38,514 bases of DNA, from contig JAOXSH010000088.1 in NCBI GenBank assembly GCA_025800145.1, positions 1 to 38,514 of the forward strand, given 5' to 3'. Shown one piece after another: positions 1 through 7,103 of this stretch. The notes under the pieces are model-generated. The model did no database searches, was not told the DNA's origin, and was given only the letters and a program-made list of their open reading frames with translations. Position 1 is the first letter of the stretch. Every line of letters begins with the position of its first letter. The DNA is from Cohaesibacter sp. (lineage in GTDB: Bacteria; Pseudomonadota; Alphaproteobacteria; Rhizobiales; Cohaesibacteraceae). The position numbers and the translations under genes were made by a program.

Positions 1-2
1 GT

Positions 3-323
3 TCAGTCTGGGCCGACACCGCCTATCGTTCCAAGAAGAATGAAGTCTTCATGGAAAAGTATGGTTTTGTCTCTCAAGTCCATTATCGCAAACCAAAGGG
101 AAAGCCAATGCCAGCCCATATCAGCCGGGGCAATGCGACCAAGTCGAAGCACCGTGCTCCCATCGAGCATGTCTTTGCCTACCAGAAGAATATCATGGGA
201 CTGTTCGTCCGAAGCGTCGGCCTTGAAAGAGCCAAAATGAAGATCGGGCTGGCCAACATTTTCTACAACATGCATCGACTGGTGCAACTCGATATAGAAT
301 GGGAGTGGTATAGACCCTTGTAG
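3..323 (+). CDS. IS5-family-like transposase, C-terminal part (5' end outside window)
   Basis: Open from the first bases of the window to a TAG at 321-323, about 106 residues. The segment ADTAYRS near the start looks like the second catalytic Asp region of an IS5-type DDE transposase, and RAPIEHVFAYQK further on carries the catalytic Glu with the usual basic context (R..xEH.F...K). The end, IGLANIFYNMHRLVQ, is the family's usual C-terminal helix. The N-terminal half lies upstream, so completeness cannot be judged. After the stop the same frame stays open for another 30 codons, which suggests that the stop may be a secondary truncation of a longer end. No convincing terminal inverted repeat is seen directly downstream. 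Confidence 0.72.
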   Translation, partial: SVWADTAYRSKKNEVFMEKYGFVSQVHYRKPKGKPMPAHISRGNATKSKHRAPIEHVFAYQKNIMGLFVRSVGLERAKMKIGLANIFYNMHRLVQLDIEWEWYRPL

Positions 324-590
324 ACAAGAAAACCGGCCAATATCGAAGGACAACCGCCAGCGGATCTGACAATGCGCAAAGAAGCGCCGCCATATACAGC
401 CATCAAAGCCGGTTAATAGAGGTCCTCACCTGCTTTTCGGTCAGGCTGTAATACCAACGGCACGAGCCGCTTGAATCGCAAACACTGATGAGCTAAGCAC
501 TCCAGTAATAACCGCAGACATCAGTCCCAAATTATTCGACGACGGACACAACGCCGGGGAGTAGCTCAAATAGAAAATGGGTTAGCTTTT
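324..590. other. Non-coding flank between transposase end and tandem LysR gene
   Basis: No gene seen. It probably contains the right end of the IS5-like element and the promoter of the following regulator. It carries one copy of a 12-base repeat (451-462) that recurs near 2.8 kb and 38.4 kb. The sequence turns AT-rich just before the start at 591. No strong Shine-Dalgarno precedes that start, only a weak GGGTTAG. Confidence 0.5.
451..462 (+). repeat. ATACCAACGGCA repeat, copy 1
   Basis: Exact 12-base match to 2771-2782 and 38365-38376, all on the plus strand. The context after this copy (cacgag..cttgaatcgcaa) resembles that of the third copy (cataag..tttgtatcgcaa). It may be the end of an insertion sequence or miniature element, but no transposase could be assigned to it. 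Confidence 0.55.
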
Positions 591-2471
591 ATGGAAGCAA
601 GGCAACTTTATTATTTTTTGATGGCATGTCAGCAATCAAATCACTTGAAAGCAGCAAAAGAATTGGCTATCGCCCCATCAACATTATCTACTAGCATCAA
701 TTTGCTAGAAGAGGAGTTGGGTATACAGCTATTTCGCCGGACGCAGCATGGCTTTTATCCTACAAAGGAGGCCCGCTGGCTTTATTCTGAGGCGGAATTT
801 GTTTTGCGCACAATGAGAGCAGCCCAATCTTATCTTGGTTCAAGCAACCAATCGAGTTTGTCCGAAATTTCTGTTACATCATCATTGAAATTCTTTCTTG
901 GACGTTTGTCGAGAGTCCTTTCCATGGCAATCGAAAAAGTACAGCAGAGTTATCCTGATGTGATTTTTGCGGTAAAATTTGAGCATAATCTGGAAGATGA
1001 CTTGGGTAAAATAGTCGAAAATGGTAAATCTAGTAGAAATACAACAAAAATTACGAATATTCACATAGATTATGTAAAAATCGATGCTTTTAATAATTAT
1101 ACCAATCAATCCTTTGTTCCCATTTATGAGGATAGCTGGGTTGTAGTAACCAATTCACAAGTTTTTTCCTCAGATGTGAAAGAGCAAAAATCTCTCAGCC
1201 CCCATGATTTAAGACGGCTTAATTTATATATCCCGTTATTGCCGGATCAGCTTCGCGAAGATGCCGTGGTTTATTGTAACAATCATGATTTATCACTTCC
1301 AGACTATATTGATGAGGATGTAGGCTCTCTGCCCCGTCTCAGTCAAACTCTAGAGAATTTTTCTTTTCTTGTGCCAAAAAGTGCTCTATCCAGCCGTCTT
1401 GAACAAAGGCGCCTGTTCATCTATCCATTACAGCAACCACTTGTAAGTCATTTGGCAGCTTACATTAGCAACAAAGTGCCCGCAGCTCATGAGCTAATTT
1501 CTGAGTTTTCCGACCTTGTCTCCCATAGTGATGAAGTAAATTTCTCTCGCCCACAATTGACATTTAAACAAATCGGATACTTTCTTGAAGCACTTGATAC
1601 ACGTAACATATCACTTGCCTCCAAGAAAATGAGAATAGCGCAGCCAGCGCTGTCGTCTCAAATTAGAAAATTAGAAACGATATTGGGACGAAAGCTGTTT
1701 GATAGACAACGTTCAGGTTTGAAACCAACGTTGGCTGGGCACGCTTTTGCGGTTTATGCTGGATTAATTCATGAGGTGCTCCATCGTGTTCGCCACAATG
1801 TTGTGAGCATTTCTGCCAAACGCCAGTCACGATTACGGATTGGAGTTATTCCTTTTGCGGACAACAACACTCGATTTTCCAGTGCGCTGGCAAGCTCACT
1901 ACTTGCTTGGCGAAAACAATATCCTGAAGTGGCAATTCAGGTCTTGGAAGGACCTAGTGATATCTTGCAGGATTGGCTTCAGACCAAAACAGTGCATCTG
2001 ATAATTCTGGAAAGCAACTCCGGTTTTGGTGGTCGATTAGAGTTATCCAGCGAAGAGGAAATGGGACTGATCACCAACCCAGCTCATGGTCTTGTTGGCA
2101 GGGATGAAGTTACTTTGGATGACCTCAAGGATCTGAAATTTGTTCTACCAACTCGTATTTTCGGGATCAGGCGTTTGATTGATAGTTTTTTGAGCAGTAA
2201 GACGCTACTTAAAATCGAAATCGAATGTAACTCAATAGTGACAGCTTTGCAATTGGTACGCCAAGCACCTCTGGCGACGATCTTACCCAAGGCATCAGTT
2301 GAACGCAGCATTAGTTCCGGTGAACTTATCTTTACCCGTATCTCTAAGTTATGCTTAGAGCGCAAACTCTATGTTGGTTTTTCAAATGAACGCGAGCTCT
2401 CAATGATTGAACGAGAGTTCATTGCTCTATTATACTCCAGTCTGGAAACTGCAAACCCTTGTGATAACTAG
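591..2471 (+). CDS. Tandem (double) LysR-type transcriptional regulator, 626 aa
   Basis: A normal LysR regulator has about 300 residues; this one is two in a row. Residues 1-60 form a LysR winged helix (LYYFLMACQQSNHLKAAKEL, then APSTLSTSINLLEEELG and LFRR). A poorly conserved effector-like region follows to about 310. Residues 322-385 form a second LysR helix-turn-helix (QIGYFLEALDTRNISLASKK, then AQPALSSQIRKLETILGRKLFDR), followed by a second effector-like domain (about 415-615). No stop or frameshift lies at the junction, so it is a genuine fusion rather than two adjacent genes. Base use is markedly AT-richer than in the catabolic genes downstream, suggesting a separate origin. The target is unknown and no divergent partner gene is present. 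The start at 591 is chosen because the HTH begins right at the N-terminus, although its ribosome site is weak. Confidence 0.85.
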   Translation: MEARQLYYFLMACQQSNHLKAAKELAIAPSTLSTSINLLEEELGIQLFRRTQHGFYPTKEARWLYSEAEFVLRTMRAAQSYLGSSNQSSLSEISVTSSLKFFLGRLSRVLSMAIEKVQQSYPDVIFAVKFEHNLEDDLGKIVENGKSSRNTTKITNIHIDYVKIDAFNNYTNQSFVPIYEDSWVVVTNSQVFSSDVKEQKSLSPHDLRRLNLYIPLLPDQLREDAVVYCNNHDLSLPDYIDEDVGSLPRLSQTLENFSFLVPKSALSSRLEQRRLFIYPLQQPLVSHLAAYISNKVPAAHELISEFSDLVSHSDEVNFSRPQLTFKQIGYFLEALDTRNISLASKKMRIAQPALSSQIRKLETILGRKLFDRQRSGLKPTLAGHAFAVYAGLIHEVLHRVRHNVVSISAKRQSRLRIGVIPFADNNTRFSSALASSLLAWRKQYPEVAIQVLEGPSDILQDWLQTKTVHLIILESNSGFGGRLELSSEEEMGLITNPAHGLVGRDEVTLDDLKDLKFVLPTRIFGIRRLIDSFLSSKTLLKIEIECNSIVTALQLVRQAPLATILPKASVERSISSGELIFTRISKLCLERKLYVGFSNERELSMIEREFIALLYSSLETANPCDN

Positions 2472-2721
2472 CCGCGATCATTCTGACGGTGTTTTCAGTT
2501 TCGTCAGGCGCAGCCAATCAGCGGGGTTTCACGGACGGATTTTTTCAGGATATATAGTCGGCGTTCGGGGTTGATTGAATGGGGGAGAGGTTGCACATGC
2601 CGCATCTGTCACGGGCTTTGAGCAGCTATCGCTTCAAGGCAAGCTCAAAAGAGATACAGAAAACACGAAAGGAAACGAAAACATTGACCCCAGCAGAATC
2701 GCTGATACATAACCAAACAGA

Positions 2722-2747
2722 GGGTCAGTTCTCAGTGACATTCAACA
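2722..2747 (-). repeat. IS21-family-like terminal inverted repeat remnant
   Basis: On the minus strand this reads TGTTGAATGTCACTGAGAAC followed by TGACCC. That resembles my memory of IS21-family ends (TGTTGAT...TCAC..G.AACTGACCC). No istA/istB frame and no partner end are present, so it would be a solo scar. The assignment rests on pattern memory alone. Confidence 0.35.
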
Positions 2748-2770
2748 GGCTCACAGATCTTCGATACGTT

Positions 2771-2782
2771 ATACCAACGGCA
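2771..2782 (+). repeat. ATACCAACGGCA repeat, copy 2
   Basis: Exact copy of the 12-mer at 451 and 38365, with a different following context (catgacagg). It lies just beyond the ccdB stop codon, at the edge of the IS-scarred stretch. Confidence 0.55.
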
Positions 2783-2802
2783 TGACAGGACATCAAGAGA
2801 AA

Positions 2803-3096
2803 TTAAAAGCCATCAATGAGAATATCCAACGCACGTTTGAGATTATCTCGCTCCTCTTGCAACGATCCAACACAATCGTGCAGCTCCACACCTGAAACAG
2901 CTGCTAACTCCTGCACACGAACGATCCAGAGTTTGTCCTGAATCGTGACCTTCGGCGTCAGACCGGGAAAAGTTGTGTAGCTTCCAAACTCCCTCAAGGG
3001 CGCTACAATCCGGGACGCATCAATACCGATCAGATCTGTTTGAAGATCGACAACAAGGATCCCACTACGAAGCCGAAAGACATCAAACTGAGCCAT
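2803..3096 (-). CDS. ccdB: CcdB-type toxin (DNA gyrase poison family)
   Basis: 97 residues against 101 for F-plasmid CcdB. It shows the family's layout: FDVFRLRSGILVVDLQTDLI at the N-terminus (compare F-plasmid FTVYKNPSRYPLFVDVQSDI), then an IVAPL strand, a region centred on KVTIQDKLWIV, and a C-terminal helix RALDILIDGF. CcdB proteins trap gyrase on DNA when the antitoxin is lost. The C-terminal Trp of F CcdB (W99 of the final WGI), important for poisoning, is Asp here (IDGF), so toxicity is not assured. It lies 9 bp downstream of ccdA in the same operon and would stabilise the surrounding accessory DNA. Confidence 0.85.
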   Translation of the reverse strand: MAQFDVFRLRSGILVVDLQTDLIGIDASRIVAPLREFGSYTTFPGLTPKVTIQDKLWIVRVQELAAVSGVELHDCVGSLQEERDNLKRALDILIDGF

Positions 3097-3105
3097 GCCA
3101 TTCCC

Positions 3106-3324
3106 TTAGAAAGTGCGATGTTCCGCAAGTGGCAAACCATTTTCTTCAACTTCAAGCGCATATGCATTGAGCGCTTCGCGGTTTTCTTCACACCAGCGCC
3201 GGTTACGCTCCAGCTTTGCCGCATCCGCTATGGCAGCTTCGGCCAGACGAGACATGTTCAGACCAAGCTCCCTCGCCTCATTGGCTAAATCACTATCCAA
3301 CGTAAGATTCACTTTTGCGCGCAT
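3106..3324 (-). CDS. ccdA: CcdA-type antitoxin
   Basis: 72 residues, the same length as F-plasmid CcdA. The N-terminus (MRAKVNLTLDSDLANEAREL) is a ribbon-helix-helix DNA-binding arm. The C-terminal tail (RRWCEENREALNAY, then VEENGLPL and RTF) is the unstructured toxin-binding segment typical of CcdA. The frame extends upstream to 3390, but the start at 3324 is preferred because a clear GGAGGG site precedes it and the family begins there. It is the first gene of the ccdAB operon and should repress its own promoter, with CcdB as co-repressor, at the palindromes just upstream. Confidence 0.88.
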   Translation of the reverse strand: MRAKVNLTLDSDLANEARELGLNMSRLAEAAIADAAKLERNRRWCEENREALNAYALEVEENGLPLAEHRTF

Positions 3325-3347
3325 TGCAAGAAGCCCTCCAAAGATCA

Positions 3348-3373
3348 GTATATACAAGGAGTATAAACTATAC
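3348..3373 (-). promoter_or_regulatory. ccdAB promoter/operator palindromes
   Basis: Two palindromes sit 24-50 bases upstream of ccdA: GTATATAC (3348-3355, perfect) and GTATAAACTATAC (3361-3373, GTATA..TATAC arms). Ribbon-helix-helix antitoxins such as CcdA bind short spaced palindromes over their own promoter, so this is the expected autoregulatory site. The very AT-rich sequence could also supply the -10 region. Confidence 0.6.
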
Positions 3374-3393
3374 ACCCAAAATAGCAACATTGC

Positions 3394-3603
3394 CTAAAGT
3401 CCATATCCGCCATTATCGCGACCGGTACGCTGAAGGAGCTTGGCCTTGCGAGCCAGTGACTTGGACTCTGCAAGAGCTGCCTTGAATCTCTCAGCCTCTT
3501 TGATCAGCTCCTGGTGATCAACACTTCTGGCCTTCATGACTTCCATGATCTGATCAACCAGCTCAGATTTTGAAGCCGATATGTACGATATCCGGAAAGA
3601 CAA
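3394..3603 (-). pseudogene. Uncharacterised coding remnant downstream of the broken thioesterase
   Basis: A 69-codon frame that opens with a TTG codon and no recognisable ribosome site. Its first 14 or so codons overlap the thioesterase remnant in another frame. The rest is charged and helical (ELIKEAERFKAALAESKSLA, then RKAKLLQRTGRD), of no family I recognise. It may be the 3' end of a different gene joined to the thioesterase by a deletion, or a chance frame. Confidence 0.25.
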
Positions 3604-3827
3604 TTTCGGAGTGATGGGTGCATCCGCTTTGCACGACCAGTGCGATCAGTTCAGTGTTGCCAGGCTTGAGAATATTGTTGTGAATGAGCCAACTGTTCAC
3701 GGCGGTGTCAAAAAGCCCATAGTGAACCGTGTTGTTCAAATGTCCGTAGCTATCGTTGTCGTGTCAACGTGTAACCTGACTCGGGAATTCGCAATAATCA
3801 TCGCGTCGGTTTTTGCCGATCCTGCAT
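3563..3827 (-). pseudogene. Broken acyl-CoA thioesterase (4-hydroxybenzoyl-CoA thioesterase-like)
   Basis: No single frame gives a protein, but one minus-strand frame reads RDDYCEFPSQVTR, stop, HDNDSYGHLNNTVHYGLFD, TAVNSWLIHNNIL, then VVQSGCTHHSEIVFPDIVHI and GFKI followed by TGA at 3563-3565. This is the hot-dog-fold thioesterase signature (TRW.DND.YGH.NN..YY..FDTAVN; then the conserved FPD..H.G). The in-frame TGA at 3764-3766 stands where the family has Trp (TGG to TGA). The only nearby ATG (3827) is in another frame, and the C-terminal half is missing. Intact proteins have about 140-150 residues, so this is a decayed, truncated gene. It lies beyond the 3' end of the IclR regulator gene. 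Confidence 0.7.
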
Positions 3828-3868
3828 CGATGTGACCCTTGGTTTGGATAATCAGTGGCTCTGCGCCG

Positions 3869-4648
3869 CTAAAGTTCTGCGCCCATTCGCTCCGATAGGG
3901 TTGTCGCAATGCGCCGCACGTTGCTGATGGTTTTCTGTTGGATTTCCTCGTTGAGATCATCCACAAGCAGACTGACTGCGATGCCGGCAATGGGGATATT
4001 CTTTGAATCGAGAACAGCCGCCCCAAAACAGACCAGCCCCTCGGCAACTTGTTGTTGATCAATGGAATATTCGCGCGACCTCGTCTCTCTTAACTCAGCG
4101 AGCAGATCGTCAAGTGTTTGTACGCTGTGCGGCGTGAGCGGCTCTGGCAGGCCATCCGCGTAGAGGCGTCGCACTTCAAAATCGGACATATAGCTTAGAA
4201 ACGCTTTTCCTGTTGCCGTAAAAGCGGCGGGAAAGCGCATACCCGTACGAAAATTCACAAGGCGATTGCTGAGAGCGGAGTTGCGCGCCGCAATATATAC
4301 CACTTCTGCGCCTTCAAGCACCGACAACGTGATTGTCGCGCCCGGCATTTCAGATTCGTTGTCCCAAATGACCGAGAATTCGGTGGCAACATCTGATTGT
4401 CTGGAAAACGCGTTCGACCATCGCATGACATGCGGCCCAAGTTGATAGGCTTGGTCCGAACGGCGAATCAACAGTTTCAGATGCGCCAGTGATCCACAAA
4501 GTGCATGCACACTACTTTTGGCCAGGCCGAGTTCTTTCGCGATCTGGGAAACCGTGGGGTACCGATCTCTTGTTGCCACCAGGTCAAGTATCGCTGATGC
4601 GCGTTCAACGGCTGGAACTATTTTTTCAGGTGCTTCTTTCACCGACAT
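3869..4648 (-). CDS. blcR: IclR-family regulator, probable BlcR-like repressor of the lactone cluster
   Basis: 259 residues from the start at 4648. An N-terminal winged helix (VERASAILDLVATRDRYPTV, then SQIAKELGLAKSSVHAL) is followed by the IclR effector domain (FRTGMRFPAAFTATGKAFLS; EYSIDQQQVAEGLVCFGAAV), ending in IATTLSERMGAEL. The frame is open to 4792, but the internal ATG is preferred because a CGGAG site lies 9 bases upstream and the extra 48 residues are not typical of IclR proteins. It is transcribed divergently from the lactonase/dehydrogenase cluster. In Agrobacterium the IclR protein BlcR (AttJ) sits next to blcABC (attKLM) and represses them until gamma-hydroxybutyrate or succinate semialdehyde binds. 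The same ligand is inferred here. Confidence 0.75.
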   Translation of the reverse strand: MSVKEAPEKIVPAVERASAILDLVATRDRYPTVSQIAKELGLAKSSVHALCGSLAHLKLLIRRSDQAYQLGPHVMRWSNAFSRQSDVATEFSVIWDNESEMPGATITLSVLEGAEVVYIAARNSALSNRLVNFRTGMRFPAAFTATGKAFLSYMSDFEVRRLYADGLPEPLTPHSVQTLDDLLAELRETRSREYSIDQQQVAEGLVCFGAAVLDSKNIPIAGIAVSLLVDDLNEEIQQKTISNVRRIATTLSERMGAEL

Positions 4649-4676
4649 GATTTGGCGCTCCGAGGTAATCAATTGC

Positions 4677-4739
4677 TTGACAACAGTCTTTATATCAGAA
4701 TAATGTTCTGACACAAGAATATTGTTCGAAATACTGAAC
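4677..4739. promoter_or_regulatory. Divergent promoter region with IclR-type palindromes
   Basis: The perfect inverted repeat TCAGAATAATGTTCTGA (4695-4711, 6-bp arms, 5-bp spacer) lies between a possible -35 (TTGTGT) and -10 (TATAAA, plus-strand 4689-4694) of the minus-strand regulator gene. A second element, GTTCGAAATACTGAAC (4724-4739), has GTTC/GAAC outer arms. TTGACA at 4677-4682 could be a plus-strand -35, but no good -10 follows it. Two dyads in a divergent gap fit tetramer or paired-dimer binding by an IclR protein. Confidence 0.5.
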
Positions 4740-4802
4740 TTTATTTTACTTTGAACAGGAATGGAAGCCTCAGGCAAGTTTGCTTGGGGCACGGGGGAGT
4801 AG

Positions 4803-5189
4803 ATGGTGAATTTGCGCGACTGGGCCGTGCGTTTCTCTGATGCGTCGGATCAAGATCAGACCATTGCCGCTATGGCGCGGTATTTCACCTGCACATACTT
4901 GTTGGACATGGGCACTGCCAAAGTGATCGTGCGCATGGTTGATGGCAAAGTCCACGAGATGAACATCGACCCTGCTCCGATGGATCCCTATGATTTCGCC
5001 CTGCGTGCCAAGCCAGATATCTGGCGCGAATTTGCGAAACCTGTGCCTGCCCCAATGTATCACGGCATTTGGGCCGCAAGCTTCCGACGCGATCTGAAGC
5101 TTGAGGGCAACATCCTCGTCCTGATGCAGAATCTTCGCAACTTCACGGTTCAATTCGAATTGCTTCGCAAAGTTGGCGTGCCGGTCTAA
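4803..5189 (+). CDS. Small SCP2 (sterol-carrier)-like protein
   Basis: 128 residues, no signal peptide. The region VIVRMVDGKVHEMNIDPAPM, then DFALRAKPDIWREFAKPV, resembles the beta-sheet/helix core of SCP2-fold proteins. GIWAASFRRDLKLEGNILVL matches the segment where the family has a 'size and weight' helix before the hydrophobic pocket. Such proteins bind acyl or other hydrophobic ligands; as the first gene of the operon it could carry or present the lipophilic substrate to the hydrolases that follow. A GGGGGAG site ends 3 bases before the ATG, closer than usual. The following hydrolase starts 18 bp downstream. Family assignment is by pattern only. Confidence 0.6.
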   Translation: MVNLRDWAVRFSDASDQDQTIAAMARYFTCTYLLDMGTAKVIVRMVDGKVHEMNIDPAPMDPYDFALRAKPDIWREFAKPVPAPMYHGIWAASFRRDLKLEGNILVLMQNLRNFTVQFELLRKVGVPV

Positions 5190-5207
5190 TGCGCAAAGGA
5201 ACTCCTC

Positions 5208-6056
5208 ATGGTTAAGCATTCCCCTGTCGTTGGTCGCTATGTCACCTTTGATGTCGATGGCTGCGAATACAAAGTTTTCTATCTTCGCAACGGCGAGGGC
5301 ATTCCACTGGTGTGTCAACACACTGCTGGATGTCACAATCATCAGTGGCGTGACCTGCTGGAAGATCCAGAGATTACGGCACAGTACGATGTAATCGCCT
5401 ATGATCTTGCGCGTCATGGCAAGTCCGACCCACCCCATAACAAAGAGTGGTGGAAAGAAGAATATAAGCTGACTGCGGACCACTACATGAAGTTCATTGT
5501 GGCCTTCTGCGATGCGCTGGATTTGGAAAGCCCGATTTTCATGGGCTCGTCTTTTGGGGGCAATGTGGCCTTGCAGCTGGCCTTGCACCACGTCGACCGG
5601 TTCCGTGCTGTCATACCTGTTGAGGCCGCCGAACACGCGCCGGGCTTTTTCCTGGATTGGTGGCGCCATCCGCACGCCAATGCCGCGCAAGTCTGTGCGT
5701 CCGGGGTCTGGGACTTGATGGCGCCGCAAAGCCCTGAGAAAGATCGTTGGCTGACCTGGCACTACTACACGCAAGGGGCAGAGGTCTTTAAGGGCGACTT
5801 GTTTTTCTATTCAGTCGACCACGACATGCGTGAGGATCTTGACCGGATCGACACGTCACGCTGCCCTGTCATCATGATGACAGGCACCTATGACTACCTC
5901 ACACCGCCCGAGGCCACCGAGGCCACCGCACGTAAAATCAAAGGCGGGATTTATATCGAGATGGAGGATATCGGACATTTTCCAATGTCCGAAAACTACC
6001 CGCTCTTTGCTGTCTATCTGAAAGAGGCCCTTCGGCTGATTTCAGAGCGGACATGA
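5208..6056 (+). CDS. Alpha/beta-fold hydrolase
   Basis: 282 residues, cytoplasmic. The nucleophile elbow is MGSSFGGNVALQLA (G-S-S-F-G-G, central Ser). The acid is the Asp of TGTYDYLTPPEA, and the His lies in EDIGHFPMSENYP, so the triad is complete. An oxyanion-type turn, QHTAGCHNHQWRDLL, lies near residue 40. The substrate is not readable, but the place between the SCP2-like protein and the lactonase suggests cleavage of an ester or lactone into a hydroxy acid, possibly a gamma-hydroxybutyryl ester. AAAGGAA precedes the ATG. The gap to the next gene is 43 bp, so it is probably co-transcribed. Confidence 0.82.
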   Translation: MVKHSPVVGRYVTFDVDGCEYKVFYLRNGEGIPLVCQHTAGCHNHQWRDLLEDPEITAQYDVIAYDLARHGKSDPPHNKEWWKEEYKLTADHYMKFIVAFCDALDLESPIFMGSSFGGNVALQLALHHVDRFRAVIPVEAAEHAPGFFLDWWRHPHANAAQVCASGVWDLMAPQSPEKDRWLTWHYYTQGAEVFKGDLFFYSVDHDMREDLDRIDTSRCPVIMMTGTYDYLTPPEATEATARKIKGGIYIEMEDIGHFPMSENYPLFAVYLKEALRLISERT

Positions 6057-6099
6057 GCCTCGCCCCCTGACACCGAGAAAAAGAGATCGAGACGCACCA

Positions 6100-7026
6100 A
6101 TGAAAATCATAGAATTTGATGAAAAAGGCCAACGTGTTGAGCGTGACAGCCGCTCGATCCGATCTGACATTGGCTCCAGTCTCGCTCCGCGTCCAGCACT
6201 TAAAACAGCGGCGCGTGCGCAGCCTGATTCCGCAAGCACGGGTATTGAGCTTTATATGTTCCAGACCGGAACGCTGCGTACAAAGCTCAAATATATCAAG
6301 ATGAACCAAGGGGAAGAGGATTTCGAAATCCCAGTGCCCTGGTTTTTGATCAAGCATCCGGCGGGAAATATTGTCATTGACGGCGGCAACGCAATAGAGA
6401 CTGCAATCGACAAACACGGCCATTGGGGCGCGGTTGTGGATGCCTATGATCCGATTATGGATGTCGCTGACAATTGCGTGGACCAATGTAAATCGGTCGG
6501 CGTCGATCCTGCTTCGGTGCGGTACGTGGTGCAGTCACACCTGCATCTTGATCATTCGGGTGCGATTGGCCGTTTCCCGAACGCACAGATTATCTGCCAA
6601 CGTGCGGAATATGAATATGCTTTCAAGCCCCACTGGTTCTCGAAAGGTGCATATATCCGGGCGGATTTTGATCGTCCCGGGTTGGATTGGAAACTGCTGG
6701 GTGGGGAATATACCGACAATTTCGATCTTTTCGGAGACGGTGTTTTCAAAACGATCTTCACGCCGGGCCATGCGCCGGGGCACCAGTCATTCCTGGTGAC
6801 ATTGCCACGCACCGGCCCGATGCTTTTGACAATTGATGCGGCCTACACGCTGGATCATTGGGAAAACAAGGCGCTTCCGGGGCTGGTCGTGTCTTCGGCA
6901 GATGCGGCTGACTCGGTTCAGAAACTGCGGCGCATTGCCAGCGACACCAATGCAATGGTGGTCACCGGGCACGACCCGGAGAACTGGGAAACGTTCAAGA
7001 AAGCACCCGGAGAGTTCTACGACTAG
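6100..7026 (+). CDS. blcC: BlcC/AttM-type metallo-beta-lactamase-fold lactonase with N-terminal extension
   Basis: 308 residues. From about residue 48 it follows Agrobacterium AttM/BlcC (about 256 aa) almost segment by segment: LYMFQTGTL, IKMNQG, EIPVPWFLIKHP, VIDGGNAIE, GHWG, VVQSHLHLDHSGAIGRFPNA, EYEYAF, IFTPGHAPGHQSFLV, LLTIDAAYTLDHW, VVTGHDPENW. The zinc ligands HLHLDH are residues 147-152, with a later His in TPGHAPGH, an Asp in TIDAAYTLD and a His in TGHD. The enzyme opens gamma-butyrolactone (and can open acyl-homoserine lactones) to the hydroxy acid. The first 47 residues (MKIIEFDEKGQRVERDSRS...) have no counterpart in AttM and resemble the C-terminal tail of the ABC ATPase three genes... 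two genes downstream. No internal Met would give an AttM-length protein. Confidence 0.9.
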   Translation: MKIIEFDEKGQRVERDSRSIRSDIGSSLAPRPALKTAARAQPDSASTGIELYMFQTGTLRTKLKYIKMNQGEEDFEIPVPWFLIKHPAGNIVIDGGNAIETAIDKHGHWGAVVDAYDPIMDVADNCVDQCKSVGVDPASVRYVVQSHLHLDHSGAIGRFPNAQIICQRAEYEYAFKPHWFSKGAYIRADFDRPGLDWKLLGGEYTDNFDLFGDGVFKTIFTPGHAPGHQSFLVTLPRTGPMLLTIDAAYTLDHWENKALPGLVVSSADAADSVQKLRRIASDTNAMVVTGHDPENWETFKKAPGEFYD

Positions 7027-7103
7027 GCAGGTTTGTACAGGCAAAAACGCAAAGAGCAAAGAAGAACGAACCACAACAATCTATTCACCAACCGGAGGAG
7101 AAA

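Larger units (their letters stand above)
2472..2802. other. Intergenic stretch with IS scars
   Basis: No convincing gene. A 68-codon plus-strand frame (2579-2785) runs through an IS21-like end and is considered chance. The stretch holds that IS21-like terminal sequence (2722-2747) and the second ATACCAACGGCA copy (2771-2782), which lies 20 bases from the 3' end of ccdB. Confidence 0.5.

Noticed and set aside
2579..2785. 68-codon plus-strand ORF
   Set aside because: It runs through an IS21-like end and a dispersed repeat, with no domain and a biased, unlikely composition.
4649..4792. N-terminal extension of the IclR regulator
   Set aside because: It covers the operator/promoter region and is not typical of IclR proteins; the ATG at 4648 has a good ribosome site.
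4770..5774. 334-codon minus-strand frame
   Set aside because: It is antisense to the SCP2-like and hydrolase genes, has no recognisable domain and crosses the divergent promoter region.
6100..7026. Dedicated quorum-quenching enzyme
   Set aside because: AttM-type lactonases can open acyl-homoserine lactones, but the linked hydroxybutyrate and succinate-semialdehyde dehydrogenases point to butyrolactone catabolism as the main role.
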